DNA of 64,000 nt, taken from assembly GCF_030915385.1 (NCBI RefSeq), contig NZ_CP133268.1, positions 1,550,001-1,614,000 of the forward strand, given 5' to 3'. Below, one piece after another: positions 1-8,531 of this stretch. The notes under the pieces were generated by a model that made no database searches, was not told the origin of the DNA, and saw nothing but the letters and a program-made list of their open reading frames with translations. The position numbers were made by a program, and so were the translations under genes. Source of the stretch: Neobacillus sp. PS3-12. GTDB taxonomy: Bacteria > Bacillota > Bacilli > Bacillales > Cytobacillaceae. Each line of letters begins with the position of its first letter. The first letter of the stretch is position 1.

Positions 1-794
1 GTCCTGATGTTGTTGCAGCTTGTCTTCTTGAAGGCAGGGTCGCTATTCTTGTGGACGGAACACCCTTTGTTCTAGTTGTTCCCTCATTATTTATCCAAAA
101 CTTTCAGGTTCCTGAAGATTATTATCAGCGTGCCGATATTTCGAGCCTTTTGAGATTATTGCGAGTGATTTGTTTTTTAATCGCTTTGCTAGGGCCGTCT
201 TTTTATATCGCTGTGACTACCTACCATCAGGAGATGCTGCCAACACCGCTCCTCATAAGCTTAGCTGCACAGCGTGAAGGAGTTCCATTTCCAGCATTTG
301 TCGAAGCAGTTATAATGGAGGTTGCTTTTGAAATCCTCCGTGAAGCAGGAATACGCATGCCAAGGGCTGTTGGTCAAGCCGTTTCCATTGTTGGAGCATT
401 AGTTCTCGGCCAAGCAGCCGTTGAAGCTGGGATTGTCTCGGCCTCCATGGTCATTGTTGTCTCACTGACCGCAATTGCTAATTTTGTTTTTCCAGCCTAT
501 AATATGGCCATTTCAATAAGAATGCTCCGTTTTGGAATGATGTTGCTATCTGCTTCGTTTGGACTTTATGGAATTACCGTAGGAATTTTGGCTCTTTTAT
601 TGCATTTAAACTCTTTACGCTCATTTGGCATTCCCTACATGGCTCCAATAAGTCCTCTAATACCAGATGACCTAAAAGATACAGTAATCCGTTTTCCACA
701 ATGGGCCTTATTTAGTCGTCCACGATTAATTAGCCAAAAAAATATAAAGCGTGAAGCACCCCCAGCTGCTTCTAGACCAGAACCCGGAAAGTAG
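1..794 (+). CDS. Spore germinant receptor subunit A (GerA family), 3' part
   Basis: This is the C-terminal part of a GerA/GerKA/GerBA-family receptor subunit, which sits in the inner spore membrane and helps sense germinants. The frame is open from base 3, so the gene starts before the window. The visible part begins with the family motif EGRVAILVDGTPF, then a run of hydrophobic membrane segments with the conserved stretches PLLISLAAQREGVPFP and GQAAVEAGIVSASMVIVV, and a polar, proline-rich cytoplasmic tail ending PAASRPEPGK. It leads an operon with C, D-like and two B subunits. The large N-terminal hydrophilic domain cannot be judged here. Family assignment is secure; the germinant is unknown. 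Confidence 0.93.
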   Translation, partial: PDVVAACLLEGRVAILVDGTPFVLVVPSLFIQNFQVPEDYYQRADISSLLRLLRVICFLIALLGPSFYIAVTTYHQEMLPTPLLISLAAQREGVPFPAFVEAVIMEVAFEILREAGIRMPRAVGQAVSIVGALVLGQAAVEAGIVSASMVIVVSLTAIANFVFPAYNMAISIRMLRFGMMLLSASFGLYGITVGILALLLHLNSLRSFGIPYMAPISPLIPDDLKDTVIRFPQWALFSRPRLISQKNIKREAPPAASRPEPGK

Positions 795-817
795 TCTAAT
801 TGAAAAGGTGAAATAGG

Positions 818-2011
818 ATGAAAACCTTACCTTTAGTCCTAATAACTCTTATTCTCATCCCAATTCTTACTGGATGTTGGAACAGAAGAGAACTGAATGA
901 ACTTGCCTTAGTTGTAGCCATGTCAATAGATAAATCCGGAAATCAATATTCAATCTCTACACAAGTGGTTGACCCGGGCGAAGTTTCCGTTAGCGCGAGA
1001 GGCGGCGGCAGAGCACCCGTAACAACTTATGATGAAAAGGGAAAGCATCTTTTTGAAGCTGTCCGCAGGATGACAACCGTTTCGCCAAGAAAACTTTATT
1101 GGTCACATCTGCAAATGCTTGTCATTAGTGAGGAAGTAGCCAAAGATGGTCTAAATAACATATTGGACTTTTTTACAAGAGACAACGAGTTTCGCAAGGA
1201 TTTTTACATCGTAGTCTCTAAAAACATCCAAGCCAAAGAAATTCTTAGAAATTTGACATCTATTGAAAAAATACCCGCCCATAAAATGCGCTCCTCCCTC
1301 GAGACATCTGAGAGAGCATGGGCACCAACAGTTGCCATCCAATTGGATGAACTTATTGCAGCTTTAACAAGCGATGGGATTAACCCTGTTCTTACAGGGA
1401 TAACCATTCATGGCAATGGTCCAAAAGGAGAGTCCGTCGAAAATGTCCAGAGAATTCAACCATTTGCCCGTCTTAAATATAAAAACATTGCGGTATTTAA
1501 GAAAGATAATTTAATTGGCTGGTTAAATGAAAATGAGAGTAAAGGTTACAACTATATCATGAATAATGTCCGCAGCACCGTTGGTCATATACCTTGTGAA
1601 AAAAAGGGAGAATTGGTCGTAGAAATTATTCGTTCCAAAACAAAGATTAAAGGTAAGGTTGTAAATGGAAAGCCCAAAATAGATATTTCTCTTTCATCAG
1701 AAGCAAATATTGGCGAGGTTTCTTGTCACGTTGATTTGACAAAGCCGGATGCCATCACCCAATTGGAAAAAAACACTGATAAAGTGAATGTTGATACTGT
1801 CAAAAACTCTATTAACAAAGCAAAAGAACTGGGTGTCGACGTATTTGGATTTGGTGAAGTAATCCATCGTGCAGATCCTAAAGCATGGAAAAGCCTAAAA
1901 AACAATTGGGACAAAGAATTTGTTAAAGTCCCTGTTACCATACACTCAGAATTTAAAATCAGACGAACAGGTGCAGTAAATCAATCATTTTTACAACAGG
2001 AAAAGGAGTAA
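818..2011 (+). CDS. Spore germinant receptor lipoprotein, Ger(x)C family
   Basis: A 397-residue C subunit of the germinant receptor. It has a lipoprotein signal peptide with lipobox LTGC (lipidated Cys20), then the conserved CWNRRELNELALV start of the mature protein. This family is anchored to the outer face of the inner spore membrane and is needed for receptor function. The ATG follows the ribosome site AAAGGTG with normal spacing, 23 bases after the A subunit stop, so the two are co-transcribed. Length is normal for the family. Confidence 0.93.
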   Translation: MKTLPLVLITLILIPILTGCWNRRELNELALVVAMSIDKSGNQYSISTQVVDPGEVSVSARGGGRAPVTTYDEKGKHLFEAVRRMTTVSPRKLYWSHLQMLVISEEVAKDGLNNILDFFTRDNEFRKDFYIVVSKNIQAKEILRNLTSIEKIPAHKMRSSLETSERAWAPTVAIQLDELIAALTSDGINPVLTGITIHGNGPKGESVENVQRIQPFARLKYKNIAVFKKDNLIGWLNENESKGYNYIMNNVRSTVGHIPCEKKGELVVEIIRSKTKIKGKVVNGKPKIDISLSSEANIGEVSCHVDLTKPDAITQLEKNTDKVNVDTVKNSINKAKELGVDVFGFGEVIHRADPKAWKSLKNNWDKEFVKVPVTIHSEFKIRRTGAVNQSFLQQEKE

Positions 2012-2016
2012 ACGAT

Positions 2017-2250
2017 TTGTTATCCTCTCTTGCCATTATTTCTATTGCTGTATTAATAACTCTTTATGAATTGCCCAAAATGATAAAGAAAAAATTAAAA
2101 AAAGAAAGTGTCACTTTTTGTATTCTCCTAGCAATCGGAACTTGTTTTCCTGTTCTTATGTCGTTTGGAGTCCAGATACCGAATCCGCTTAATTGGATTA
2201 TTCTTTTTATTAAACCTCTAACCAATATGTTTGGTGAACTTTTAAAATAA
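2017..2250 (+). CDS. Small two-helix membrane protein, GerD-subunit-like (receptor D subunit)
   Basis: A 77-residue protein with two hydrophobic segments separated by a basic stretch (KMIKKKLKKE). It starts with TTG, preceded by the strong site AAAAGGAG, five bases after the C subunit stop. Small two-helix proteins are encoded in many GerA-type operons (for example the gerK and gerU loci) and are called D subunits; they modulate germination rate. The assignment rests on size, topology and position, because the sequence itself is poorly conserved. Confidence 0.65.
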   Translation: MLSSLAIISIAVLITLYELPKMIKKKLKKESVTFCILLAIGTCFPVLMSFGVQIPNPLNWIILFIKPLTNMFGELLK

Positions 2251-2264
2251 GTGGAGGTAACAAA

Positions 2265-3386
2265 ATGTTAGAAAAAGGCAAAATATCTCATACGCAGTTA
2301 TTTATTTTAGTCATGACGTTTGAAATTGGAACCTCCCTCTTATTGGCTCCCTTTTTAATGGTAGCAGTAGCTAAGCAAGATGCTTGGATCAGTATGCTAA
2401 TTGGACTCTCCAGTGGTTTACTCTTGGTATTTTTCTATGCAACACTAGTAAAACGTTATTCACAATTAACATTAGTTGAAATGAGTGAACAGGTTCTCGG
2501 AAAATGGGCAGGCAAAGGTGTGTCATTACTGTTTTTTTTCTATTTTTTAGTTCTAACTGCTGGGTTGCTGCGTATCATCGGGGACTTCATTACTACACAT
2601 ATTATGCCAGAAACACCAATTACCGCGATTGAAATTACATTTATGTTAATTGTTGTATACGGAACCCGCCTTGGGCTTGAAGTATTTTCCCGAACTTCTG
2701 AAGTTGTTCTTCCGTGGATTATGATGTTTTTTTTCCTATTAGTTTTCATGCTACTCCCTGAAATCCATCTTAAAAATTTATTTCCGCTAGTAGAAGACGG
2801 AATAAAGCCGGTTATTAAAGCAGCTTTTTTATCACTTGGAGTTCCTTTTGCAGATATCATTGTATTCTTAATGATTACACCAGCTGTATCTCCATCCAGG
2901 AAATTAGGTAAAGTATTATTTTTCAGTACTTTAACAGGAGGTATGATCATTTTTGTTATTGTCCTAATGGCGATTCTCGTGCTTGGCCCTAATCAAACCA
3001 CACAATTAAACTACCCGATTTACGTATTAGCGCAAAGAGTCAATATCGGCAATTTCATTCAAAGAATTGAAGTTCTAGCTGGTGGGATGGTATTTATAGC
3101 CATATTCATCAAAACAACCATATCTTTTTATTCATTGTCCTTAAGCTTTGCCCAGATCTTCAATTTAAAGGAATATAAAATGCTGTCATTTCCGTTTGGA
3201 ATGATTGTGATCTTTTTTGCGAACATCATGTCACCAAATATTATCTTTTTCCAAACTTTTCTTTTCAAGTCATGGACACCTATTGTGTTGCTTTTTGGAA
3301 TACTATTTCCACTTCTATTACTAGGAATTGATACAATCAAAATTGGGTTTAACAAGCGAAGAAATAATATATTGGGAAGCAGGTAA
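2265..3386 (+). CDS. Spore germinant receptor subunit B (GerAB family permease-like), first copy
   Basis: A 373-residue integral membrane protein with about ten hydrophobic segments, belonging to the spore germination permease branch of the APC superfamily. In this family the B subunit is thought to bind the germinant. Start motif GKISHTQLFILVMTFEIGTSLL is typical, and GTRLGLEVFSRTSEV in the middle is a family hallmark. Ribosome site GGAGG precedes the ATG. It is followed after only seven bases by a second B-type gene, so this operon encodes two different B subunits. Confidence 0.92.
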   Translation: MLEKGKISHTQLFILVMTFEIGTSLLLAPFLMVAVAKQDAWISMLIGLSSGLLLVFFYATLVKRYSQLTLVEMSEQVLGKWAGKGVSLLFFFYFLVLTAGLLRIIGDFITTHIMPETPITAIEITFMLIVVYGTRLGLEVFSRTSEVVLPWIMMFFFLLVFMLLPEIHLKNLFPLVEDGIKPVIKAAFLSLGVPFADIIVFLMITPAVSPSRKLGKVLFFSTLTGGMIIFVIVLMAILVLGPNQTTQLNYPIYVLAQRVNIGNFIQRIEVLAGGMVFIAIFIKTTISFYSLSLSFAQIFNLKEYKMLSFPFGMIVIFFANIMSPNIIFFQTFLFKSWTPIVLLFGILFPLLLLGIDTIKIGFNKRRNNILGSR

Positions 3387-3393
3387 CGTTTAC

Positions 3394-4527
3394 ATGGAGA
3401 CAGCCAAGATTAGCCCTTTTCAATTATTTTGTCTTATGTTTTTGTTTGAACTTGGAAGCTCGATTGTTGTTGGAGTGGGATTGCAAGCGAAACAAGATGC
3501 CTGGCTAGCAATCTTGTTGGGAATGGTGAGCAGTCTGCCTTTATATTTGATTTATAGTTTTCTGTTTTATCAATATCCTGGTCACTCTCTGACTGGTTAT
3601 ATAAAACAAATTGTCGGGAATTATATTGGCGTTCCTTTATTACTTATTTATATCGGTTATTTCTTGTATATTGCCGCAAGGGTATTGCGTGATTTTGGAG
3701 CCCTCTTGATAACTACCACTTTATCGGAGACCCCTTTAATCGTCATAAATGGGTTAATGATCTTATTAATTACCTATGGAATTTATTTAGGTATCGAAGT
3801 AATTGGGAGAACGGCCGAAGCCATATTTTTTATTATGATTTTTTTAGGTTTTCTGGGTTTTTTGTCGACAGTTTCATCTGGAATTATCAAGTCGGAAAAC
3901 TTGACTCCCTTTTTGGATAATGGATGGAATCTAATTATTACTACTGTTTACACACAGACCTATACTTTTCCCTTCGGCGAAATGATTGCCTTTACGATGA
4001 TTCTCCCCCTATTAAATACGCCTAAATTAGGAAAAAGCATTGGGCTTTATGCGATACTGGCAAGCGGATTCATCTTAAGCCTAACGATTGCACTTGAAGT
4101 TTCGGTCATTGGTACAAATGGTGCGACTGTTTCTCAATTTCCATTACTTCAAACCATAGGAAAGGTAAATATCGCAAATTTCATTCAGAGGTTGGATATT
4201 ATTGTTGTCGGGACTTTAATCTTGGGGGTTTTTGTAAAAATTACCGTCTTTTTTTACGCAGGATATTTAGGTATTCAGGATTTAATTCATCTTAAAAAGA
4301 AAAGACATCATAATTATTGCCTCCTGCTTTTTTGCAGTTTGATCCTGATCGCATCTATAAGAATGTCGAGTAACTTTACAGAACATATTGAGGTAGGCTT
4401 AAAGTGGGTTCCGATCTATCTTCACTGGCCATTGCAAACTGGAATCCCTCTCATATTATTCCTTATTACACTTCTTAAAAAGGTATTCAGTAAAAATAAA
4501 ACGGGGGCTACCCACATGCACTCTTAG
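3394..4527 (+). CDS. Spore germinant receptor subunit B (GerAB family), second copy
   Basis: A second B-type subunit of 377 residues from the chosen ATG. The frame is open from a TTG at 3328 inside the previous gene, but homology to the family begins at METAKISPFQLFCLMFLFEL, matching the N-terminus of the upstream paralog. It keeps the signature YGIYLGIEVIGRTAEAI and about ten hydrophobic segments. It differs widely from its neighbour in sequence, so it is not a recent duplicate. Two B subunits sharing one A and one C subunit suggests alternative receptors with different germinants; this is inference. The ribosome site before 3394 is weak (GGAAGCAGG, distant), which may mean translational coupling. 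Confidence 0.88.
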   Translation: METAKISPFQLFCLMFLFELGSSIVVGVGLQAKQDAWLAILLGMVSSLPLYLIYSFLFYQYPGHSLTGYIKQIVGNYIGVPLLLIYIGYFLYIAARVLRDFGALLITTTLSETPLIVINGLMILLITYGIYLGIEVIGRTAEAIFFIMIFLGFLGFLSTVSSGIIKSENLTPFLDNGWNLIITTVYTQTYTFPFGEMIAFTMILPLLNTPKLGKSIGLYAILASGFILSLTIALEVSVIGTNGATVSQFPLLQTIGKVNIANFIQRLDIIVVGTLILGVFVKITVFFYAGYLGIQDLIHLKKKRHHNYCLLLFCSLILIASIRMSSNFTEHIEVGLKWVPIYLHWPLQTGIPLILFLITLLKKVFSKNKTGATHMHS

Positions 4528-4556
4528 CACAATGTTGAACCATAATTAGTTAAGGA

Positions 4557-4583
4557 AAGACCAAATCCATAAGATTTGGTCCA
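4557..4583. terminator. Hairpin between convergent genes
   Basis: A 9-bp perfect stem (GACCAAATC / GATTTGGTC, loop CATAA) lies between the last ger gene and the oppositely oriented HAD gene. The T-run is weak on both strands, so terminator strength is uncertain. Confidence 0.5.
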
Positions 4584-4601
4584 CTAGTTAGAATGAGAAG
4601 A

Positions 4602-5738
4602 TTATATCCTCTCAATTAAATCCTTTACATCTAATACATGTTCAAGGATATATTCAGCATCGTGTTCCTCAAAGTCGCTTCTTGCCTCTTGACCTGATAA
4701 ACCGGTTAAAACAGCAGCAAAGTGGCAGCCCATTTCTTTAGCGGCCAATAAGTCTGCTAATGAATCACCGACAATTAAAACATCATTTCCATTTTCAATC
4801 GGTAATTTTTCATTTATACATACTAGCGCAGAATGTTCTTTGCCCCTTAATGCCCTGACATAGGTAAACGGATTTGGTTTGGAGAGAGAAACTCCCTTTG
4901 GAACTTCCAACTCTGCACTCGCAACTTCATCTGCCGTGATGATATGATTATCCTGGAAATATTTTAACCAATCTAGATGCTTAAATGGCTGGATCGTTTC
5001 AAGCGCTGGGCGGCCTGTTCCAATCCCAATGAAAATCCCTTTGTCGATCAAATATTGAAAAAGCTTGCTCATTTCCTGTGCCGGACCTGTCGTTGTTTCA
5101 TTGGCTAAAAATCCTTTTTTTCCAAGCTGAACGGAAGGTTTTCCTGTTGATGCCATAATATGTTCGTCCCCTACATACCATTCCTGTGAAGCATGTTCAC
5201 AAACAGACCATAGCGCACCTTTACCTGAAAAAATCGTTGTTTCTACCCCTAACTTTTCAAAAGCAAGAATATTAAGATAATCCATTAAACCCTGCTTTGT
5301 TTCCGATGACTTCTCAAAATCCTCATTGAATTTACCAAAATCAAACGCTACTTTATATTGGGATAGCACGGGTGCTATTTCCAATATAATGTCTCGATCA
5401 ATCTCCTTACTTAACCAGCGCTTAATTTTTTCGGATTCCCTTTCTTTGATTTGTGACAAAAGATGCAGCAACTGGTAACTGAATGTCAAGTAAATCATAT
5501 CCCAATTGGCATTAAGACCACGTGACTTTTGCAGCTCTAAAACAGTATCTTTTTTAAATACGGTCTCTCGTATAGCTGCTATTTCTGCTTCCGTGTAATC
5601 AGTTTTAAATTTTGCCGGCATAAGTCCTAAGTAATTTTCGCTAATCAGCATTTCCCAAACCGTAAGTGCTGACGCATCGAAGTAATGCTCCTCACTAAGA
5701 AGAACCCCATCCACATCAAATAAAATCGTCTTTATCAT
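4602..5738 (-). CDS. HAD-superfamily hydrolase (phosphatase-like)
   Basis: A 378-residue haloacid dehalogenase-fold protein. Motif I is FDVDGV with the nucleophile and acid aspartates at residues 8 and 10, and motif IV near the C-terminus is VLIVGDSLADLLAAKEMG. A long insertion of some 200 residues between the first motif and the rest of the core probably forms a large cap domain, so it is longer than standard phosphoglycolate-phosphatase types (about 220 residues). I chose the ATG at 5738 because GAGG lies seven bases upstream; in-frame starts 12 and 30 bases further up are less well placed. Substrate is unknown. Confidence 0.8.
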   Translation of the reverse strand: MIKTILFDVDGVLLSEEHYFDASALTVWEMLISENYLGLMPAKFKTDYTEAEIAAIRETVFKKDTVLELQKSRGLNANWDMIYLTFSYQLLHLLSQIKERESEKIKRWLSKEIDRDIILEIAPVLSQYKVAFDFGKFNEDFEKSSETKQGLMDYLNILAFEKLGVETTIFSGKGALWSVCEHASQEWYVGDEHIMASTGKPSVQLGKKGFLANETTTGPAQEMSKLFQYLIDKGIFIGIGTGRPALETIQPFKHLDWLKYFQDNHIITADEVASAELEVPKGVSLSKPNPFTYVRALRGKEHSALVCINEKLPIENGNDVLIVGDSLADLLAAKEMGCHFAAVLTGLSGQEARSDFEEHDAEYILEHVLDVKDLIERI

Positions 5739-5847
5739 CGTTTTCCTCATTTCTTCAATTGCTTTCACACTTATTCACTATAGAAAATCTGTATATATAT
5801 TCATAACTATAAATGAAATTATAATAGATGAGAAGTAAAAAAGCATA

Positions 5848-5881
5848 GCAAAAGAGCCAGTTCATTTTTGAACCAGCTCAG
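5848..5881 (-). terminator. Intrinsic terminator of the SleB-like gene
   Basis: On the minus strand a 10-bp stem (GAGCTGGTTC / GAACTGGCTC, with two G-U pairs that pair only in this direction) is followed by TTTTGC. It lies just after the stop codon of the cell wall hydrolase. Confidence 0.75.
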
Positions 5882-5886
5882 TTTCA

Positions 5887-6489
5887 TTATTTAGCAAATA
5901 CGTGATGTCCAATTTGTACAGTCACTTGACGTGAAGCAACATAAGAACTTGTTGATGTTTTAGGGTTGTAGAAAAATAACGATCCATTTCCTCTTCCGCT
6001 ATAAGCGATCGCTTCATTTACAGCCTTTTTAGATGCATAATCGGCAGGCTGATTGATTTGACCATTTTCTACAGGTGTAAAGGCATAATGACCATTGGCA
6101 ATTTGATAAATAACACTGCGAATCGAGTTAGGAAAATCCGGGCTTTTTACTCGATTTAGAATGACTGTTGCTACTGCCACTTTACCTGCATATGGTTCTC
6201 CGACAGCTTCAGCATGTACAAGACGTGCCATTAGTTCCTTATCTGCTGCTGAGATTGTACCATATGGCAATACGATATTTTCACCTGCATATAGTTTTTC
6301 ATTATGATTGGCAGCCATTAAGCTATTTAACGGAACACCAAACTCTTTTGCTATTTTCCAGTAAGTTTCGCCAGCATGTACTTTATGAATCGTACCTGTT
6401 GTAGCTGCTTCTGATTTCGAATTTAAGGTAAATGCCGACATTGATAAGATCAATCCAGCAGCAATTACTAGTTTTTTAAATTTCTTCAT
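5887..6489 (-). CDS. LysM plus SleB/CwlJ-type cell wall hydrolase
   Basis: A 200-residue exported protein. Residues 1-29 form a signal peptide ending SKSEAA. Next comes one LysM peptidoglycan-binding domain (IHKVHAGETYWKIAKEFGV, about 33-77). The C-terminal Hydrolase_2 domain of the SleB/CwlJ family (about 80-200) begins ELMARLVHAEAVGEP, whose Glu is the expected catalytic residue, followed by GKVAVATVILNRV. The family opens spore cortex or modifies peptidoglycan. The length resembles B. subtilis YkvT rather than full SleB. The ATG is preceded by TAGGAGGTAACAC, a very strong ribosome site. It stands alone. Confidence 0.88.
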   Translation of the reverse strand: MKKFKKLVIAAGLILSMSAFTLNSKSEAATTGTIHKVHAGETYWKIAKEFGVPLNSLMAANHNEKLYAGENIVLPYGTISAADKELMARLVHAEAVGEPYAGKVAVATVILNRVKSPDFPNSIRSVIYQIANGHYAFTPVENGQINQPADYASKKAVNEAIAYSGRGNGSLFFYNPKTSTSSYVASRQVTVQIGHHVFAK

Positions 6490-6804
6490 GTGTTACCTCC
6501 TAGTAGTTGTGTTGTTGTCTCTACTACAAGGCTATCAGCTGTAACATAAGGTTTCATTCACCAAAAAATGGAAAACGAGAAAAGAGAGGCTTTCTATATT
6601 GCTATCAAGCTATCAATTTCTAAAAAGGAAATTTGATCCAAGTAAAGGAATTCTCCTAAAAACTAGAGGTTATTCCAAGGTATTACTGTTTTTTTACACC
6701 ATATTTCTAGAACATTACGTGGCATTTTTCTATTTATATTGATTAGAGTACGGAACAAACATTATCATAAAAATAAAGTTAGTCTTTAGTCGGGGGATGA
6801 TGGC
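6490..6804. other. Intergenic region before the nickel/cobalt permease
   Basis: A 315-bp AT-rich gap between divergent genes, so it must hold two promoters. I searched for a cobalamin riboswitch B12 box and for a clear metal-repressor palindrome and saw neither. Nothing else is supportable. Confidence 0.5.
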
Positions 6805-7836
6805 TTGCAGAAATTCAGAAGAGTATTAAAGAAAAGCTGGGTTCTCTATAGTTTAAGCGTACTTACTTTACATATAGTCGGACTTTCCTGCTTGCTTAAT
6901 GGCGCAAGACAACATCCTTTATTAATTGGAATGGCTTTTCTTTCTTATACCTTTGGTTTGAGACATGCATTTGATGCAGATCATATTGCGGCCATTGATA
7001 ATACGGTTCGAAAATTAATTCAACAAAAGAAAAATCCTATCGGGGTAGGCTTCTTCTTCTCATTGGGACATTCTAGTGTTGTATTTTTAATGGCCACTTT
7101 ATTAACGATTTCAGTCCAATGGGCCCAAAGAGAGCTCCAGCATTGGCAAGAACTTGGCAGTATCATTGGAACAATGGTATCAGGATCTTTTTTATTATTT
7201 ATTGGTGCCCTAAATGCATTCATCCTAGCTGATTTGCAAAAAGTTTTTTTTAAAATGCGCAAAGGAAGATATAACGAAAAAGAAGTGGAGGATCTCTTAT
7301 TAAATCGAGGTTTCTTAGTTCGTTTTGCCGGCCCGCTTTTTAGATTGATCAATAAAAGCTGGCATGCCTATCCGTTGGGCTTTCTTTTTGGCTTAGGATT
7401 TGATACAGCAAGTGAAATTGCCTTATTGGCCATTTCCGCAGGTGCGGCAAAAGAAGCATTGCCTATCTCCGGAATATTATCACTTCCCATTCTATTTGCA
7501 GCGGGTATGAGTTTAATGGATACAGCTGATGGGATCTTTATGACAAACGCCTATCAATGGGCTTTTTCCACGCCACTGCGTAAGGTTTATTATAATTTGA
7601 CCGTTACAACGTTATCCGTAACCGCTGCCCTCCTGATTGGGATTATTGAGTTAGCACAGGTCTTTTCAGAAAAATTACGGCTCACGAGCGGCGTCTGGGG
7701 ATGGATTCAAAGTCTAAATATTAGTTCAATAGGCTATCTACTAGTGATTCTGTTTATCTTTTCCTGGGGAATTTCCTTTATCATCTGGAAGGTATTTAAA
7801 ATTGAAGAAAAATGGAGCCCTCCAGTGAAGATGTAG
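6805..7836 (+). CDS. NiCoT-family nickel/cobalt transporter (HoxN/NixA type)
   Basis: A 343-residue membrane protein with about eight hydrophobic segments. The NiCoT signature RHAFDADHIAAIDNTVRKL (HX4DH metal-binding motif) is in the second helix, and the second signature GLGFDTASEIALL is in the centre. The family imports Ni2+ and/or Co2+ with high affinity using proton motive force. The start is TTG at 6805, preceded by GGGGGATG. No urease, hydrogenase or cobalamin gene is nearby, though a B12-dependent MetH is encoded at 37.9 kb, so cobalt supply is a possible role (inference). Confidence 0.9.
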   Translation: MQKFRRVLKKSWVLYSLSVLTLHIVGLSCLLNGARQHPLLIGMAFLSYTFGLRHAFDADHIAAIDNTVRKLIQQKKNPIGVGFFFSLGHSSVVFLMATLLTISVQWAQRELQHWQELGSIIGTMVSGSFLLFIGALNAFILADLQKVFFKMRKGRYNEKEVEDLLLNRGFLVRFAGPLFRLINKSWHAYPLGFLFGLGFDTASEIALLAISAGAAKEALPISGILSLPILFAAGMSLMDTADGIFMTNAYQWAFSTPLRKVYYNLTVTTLSVTAALLIGIIELAQVFSEKLRLTSGVWGWIQSLNISSIGYLLVILFIFSWGISFIIWKVFKIEEKWSPPVKM

Positions 7837-7871
7837 TAAAAGGGACATAGCTGTTTGCTATGTCCCTTTTT
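7833..7871. terminator. Bidirectional intrinsic terminator
   Basis: A 13-bp stem (AAAGGGACATAGC / GCTATGTCCCTTT, loop TGTTT) with A- and T-rich flanks lies between the convergent permease gene and ycnI. It can end transcripts from both sides. Confidence 0.85.
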
Positions 7872-7879
7872 AATCTGAT

Positions 7880-8506
7880 TTATCTTTTACGAAAAGCAAG
7901 ACCTATCGCTACTAACGATAATAAAACCGCAACAATTGATAAGATAAAAGGAACCGAATTGTTGGTGGTTGTTGCCGCTGCTTTCGTTTCCTTTGGCTGC
8001 TTTATTGTCATGCCTGGCATTTGTCCGCTTGATTCTTTCAAAATATCCGTAATCGAATGTGGTGATTTTGAACCTTCATCACCTGTCCACTCAACAATAC
8101 TTCCATCCTTATAGTATTGGTATACATCCCATGCCACTTGACTTGCTTGATCAGGATTTTTTGCTGCAAAGATAAATTGCTGAAATTGCTCAGGTAAAAT
8201 CCCTTCACCGGTTGTTTCAAAGGAAATACTTGTTACTTCCCCCTTTGCGTTCTTCTGAGTTGTAAAATTCCAACCTGGTACAGGTTGATATGAATCGAAT
8301 TCAACACCTTTGGGCATTTTTAGGGTAATTTTTGTTGTCGGAATATCTTTTTCACTTGGAACCTTCATTGTATAGGTTTCCTCTTCACCTGTTGGTGATG
8401 TTTTTGGAGTAACTTCTACATGTGCACTGGCAATGCTGCTGAAAAGACTGAGAATCAAGATTGTTGCTAATGAAATTTTGGAGAGGTTTTTCGCTATTTT
8501 CTTCAT
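7880..8506 (-). CDS. ycnI: YcnI-type copper-associated protein (DUF1775), membrane-anchored
   Basis: A 208-residue exported protein. It has a signal peptide ending in ASA before HVEV, so the mature N-terminus starts with the histidine that ligates copper in the DUF1775/YcnI family. The DUF1775 domain covers about 29-150 and one hydrophobic helix with a short basic tail (GLAFRKR) anchors the C-terminus outside the membrane. It lies 25 bases downstream of ycnJ, as in the B. subtilis ycnKJI locus, and is very likely co-transcribed. Strong ribosome site AAGGGG. No ycnK repressor gene is present here. Confidence 0.9.
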   Translation of the reverse strand: MKKIAKNLSKISLATILILSLFSSIASAHVEVTPKTSPTGEEETYTMKVPSEKDIPTTKITLKMPKGVEFDSYQPVPGWNFTTQKNAKGEVTSISFETTGEGILPEQFQQFIFAAKNPDQASQVAWDVYQYYKDGSIVEWTGDEGSKSPHSITDILKESSGQMPGMTIKQPKETKAAATTTNNSVPFILSIVAVLLSLVAIGLAFRKR

Positions 8507-8531
8507 TGTAAAGCCCCTTTGTCTATTATTT

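Noticed and set aside
2540..2950. 136-codon minus-strand frame inside the first B subunit gene
   Set aside because: Shadow of a well-supported membrane protein gene; no start signals.
6490..6804. Cobalamin riboswitch before the nickel/cobalt permease
   Set aside because: No B12 box or matching structure was found in the leader.
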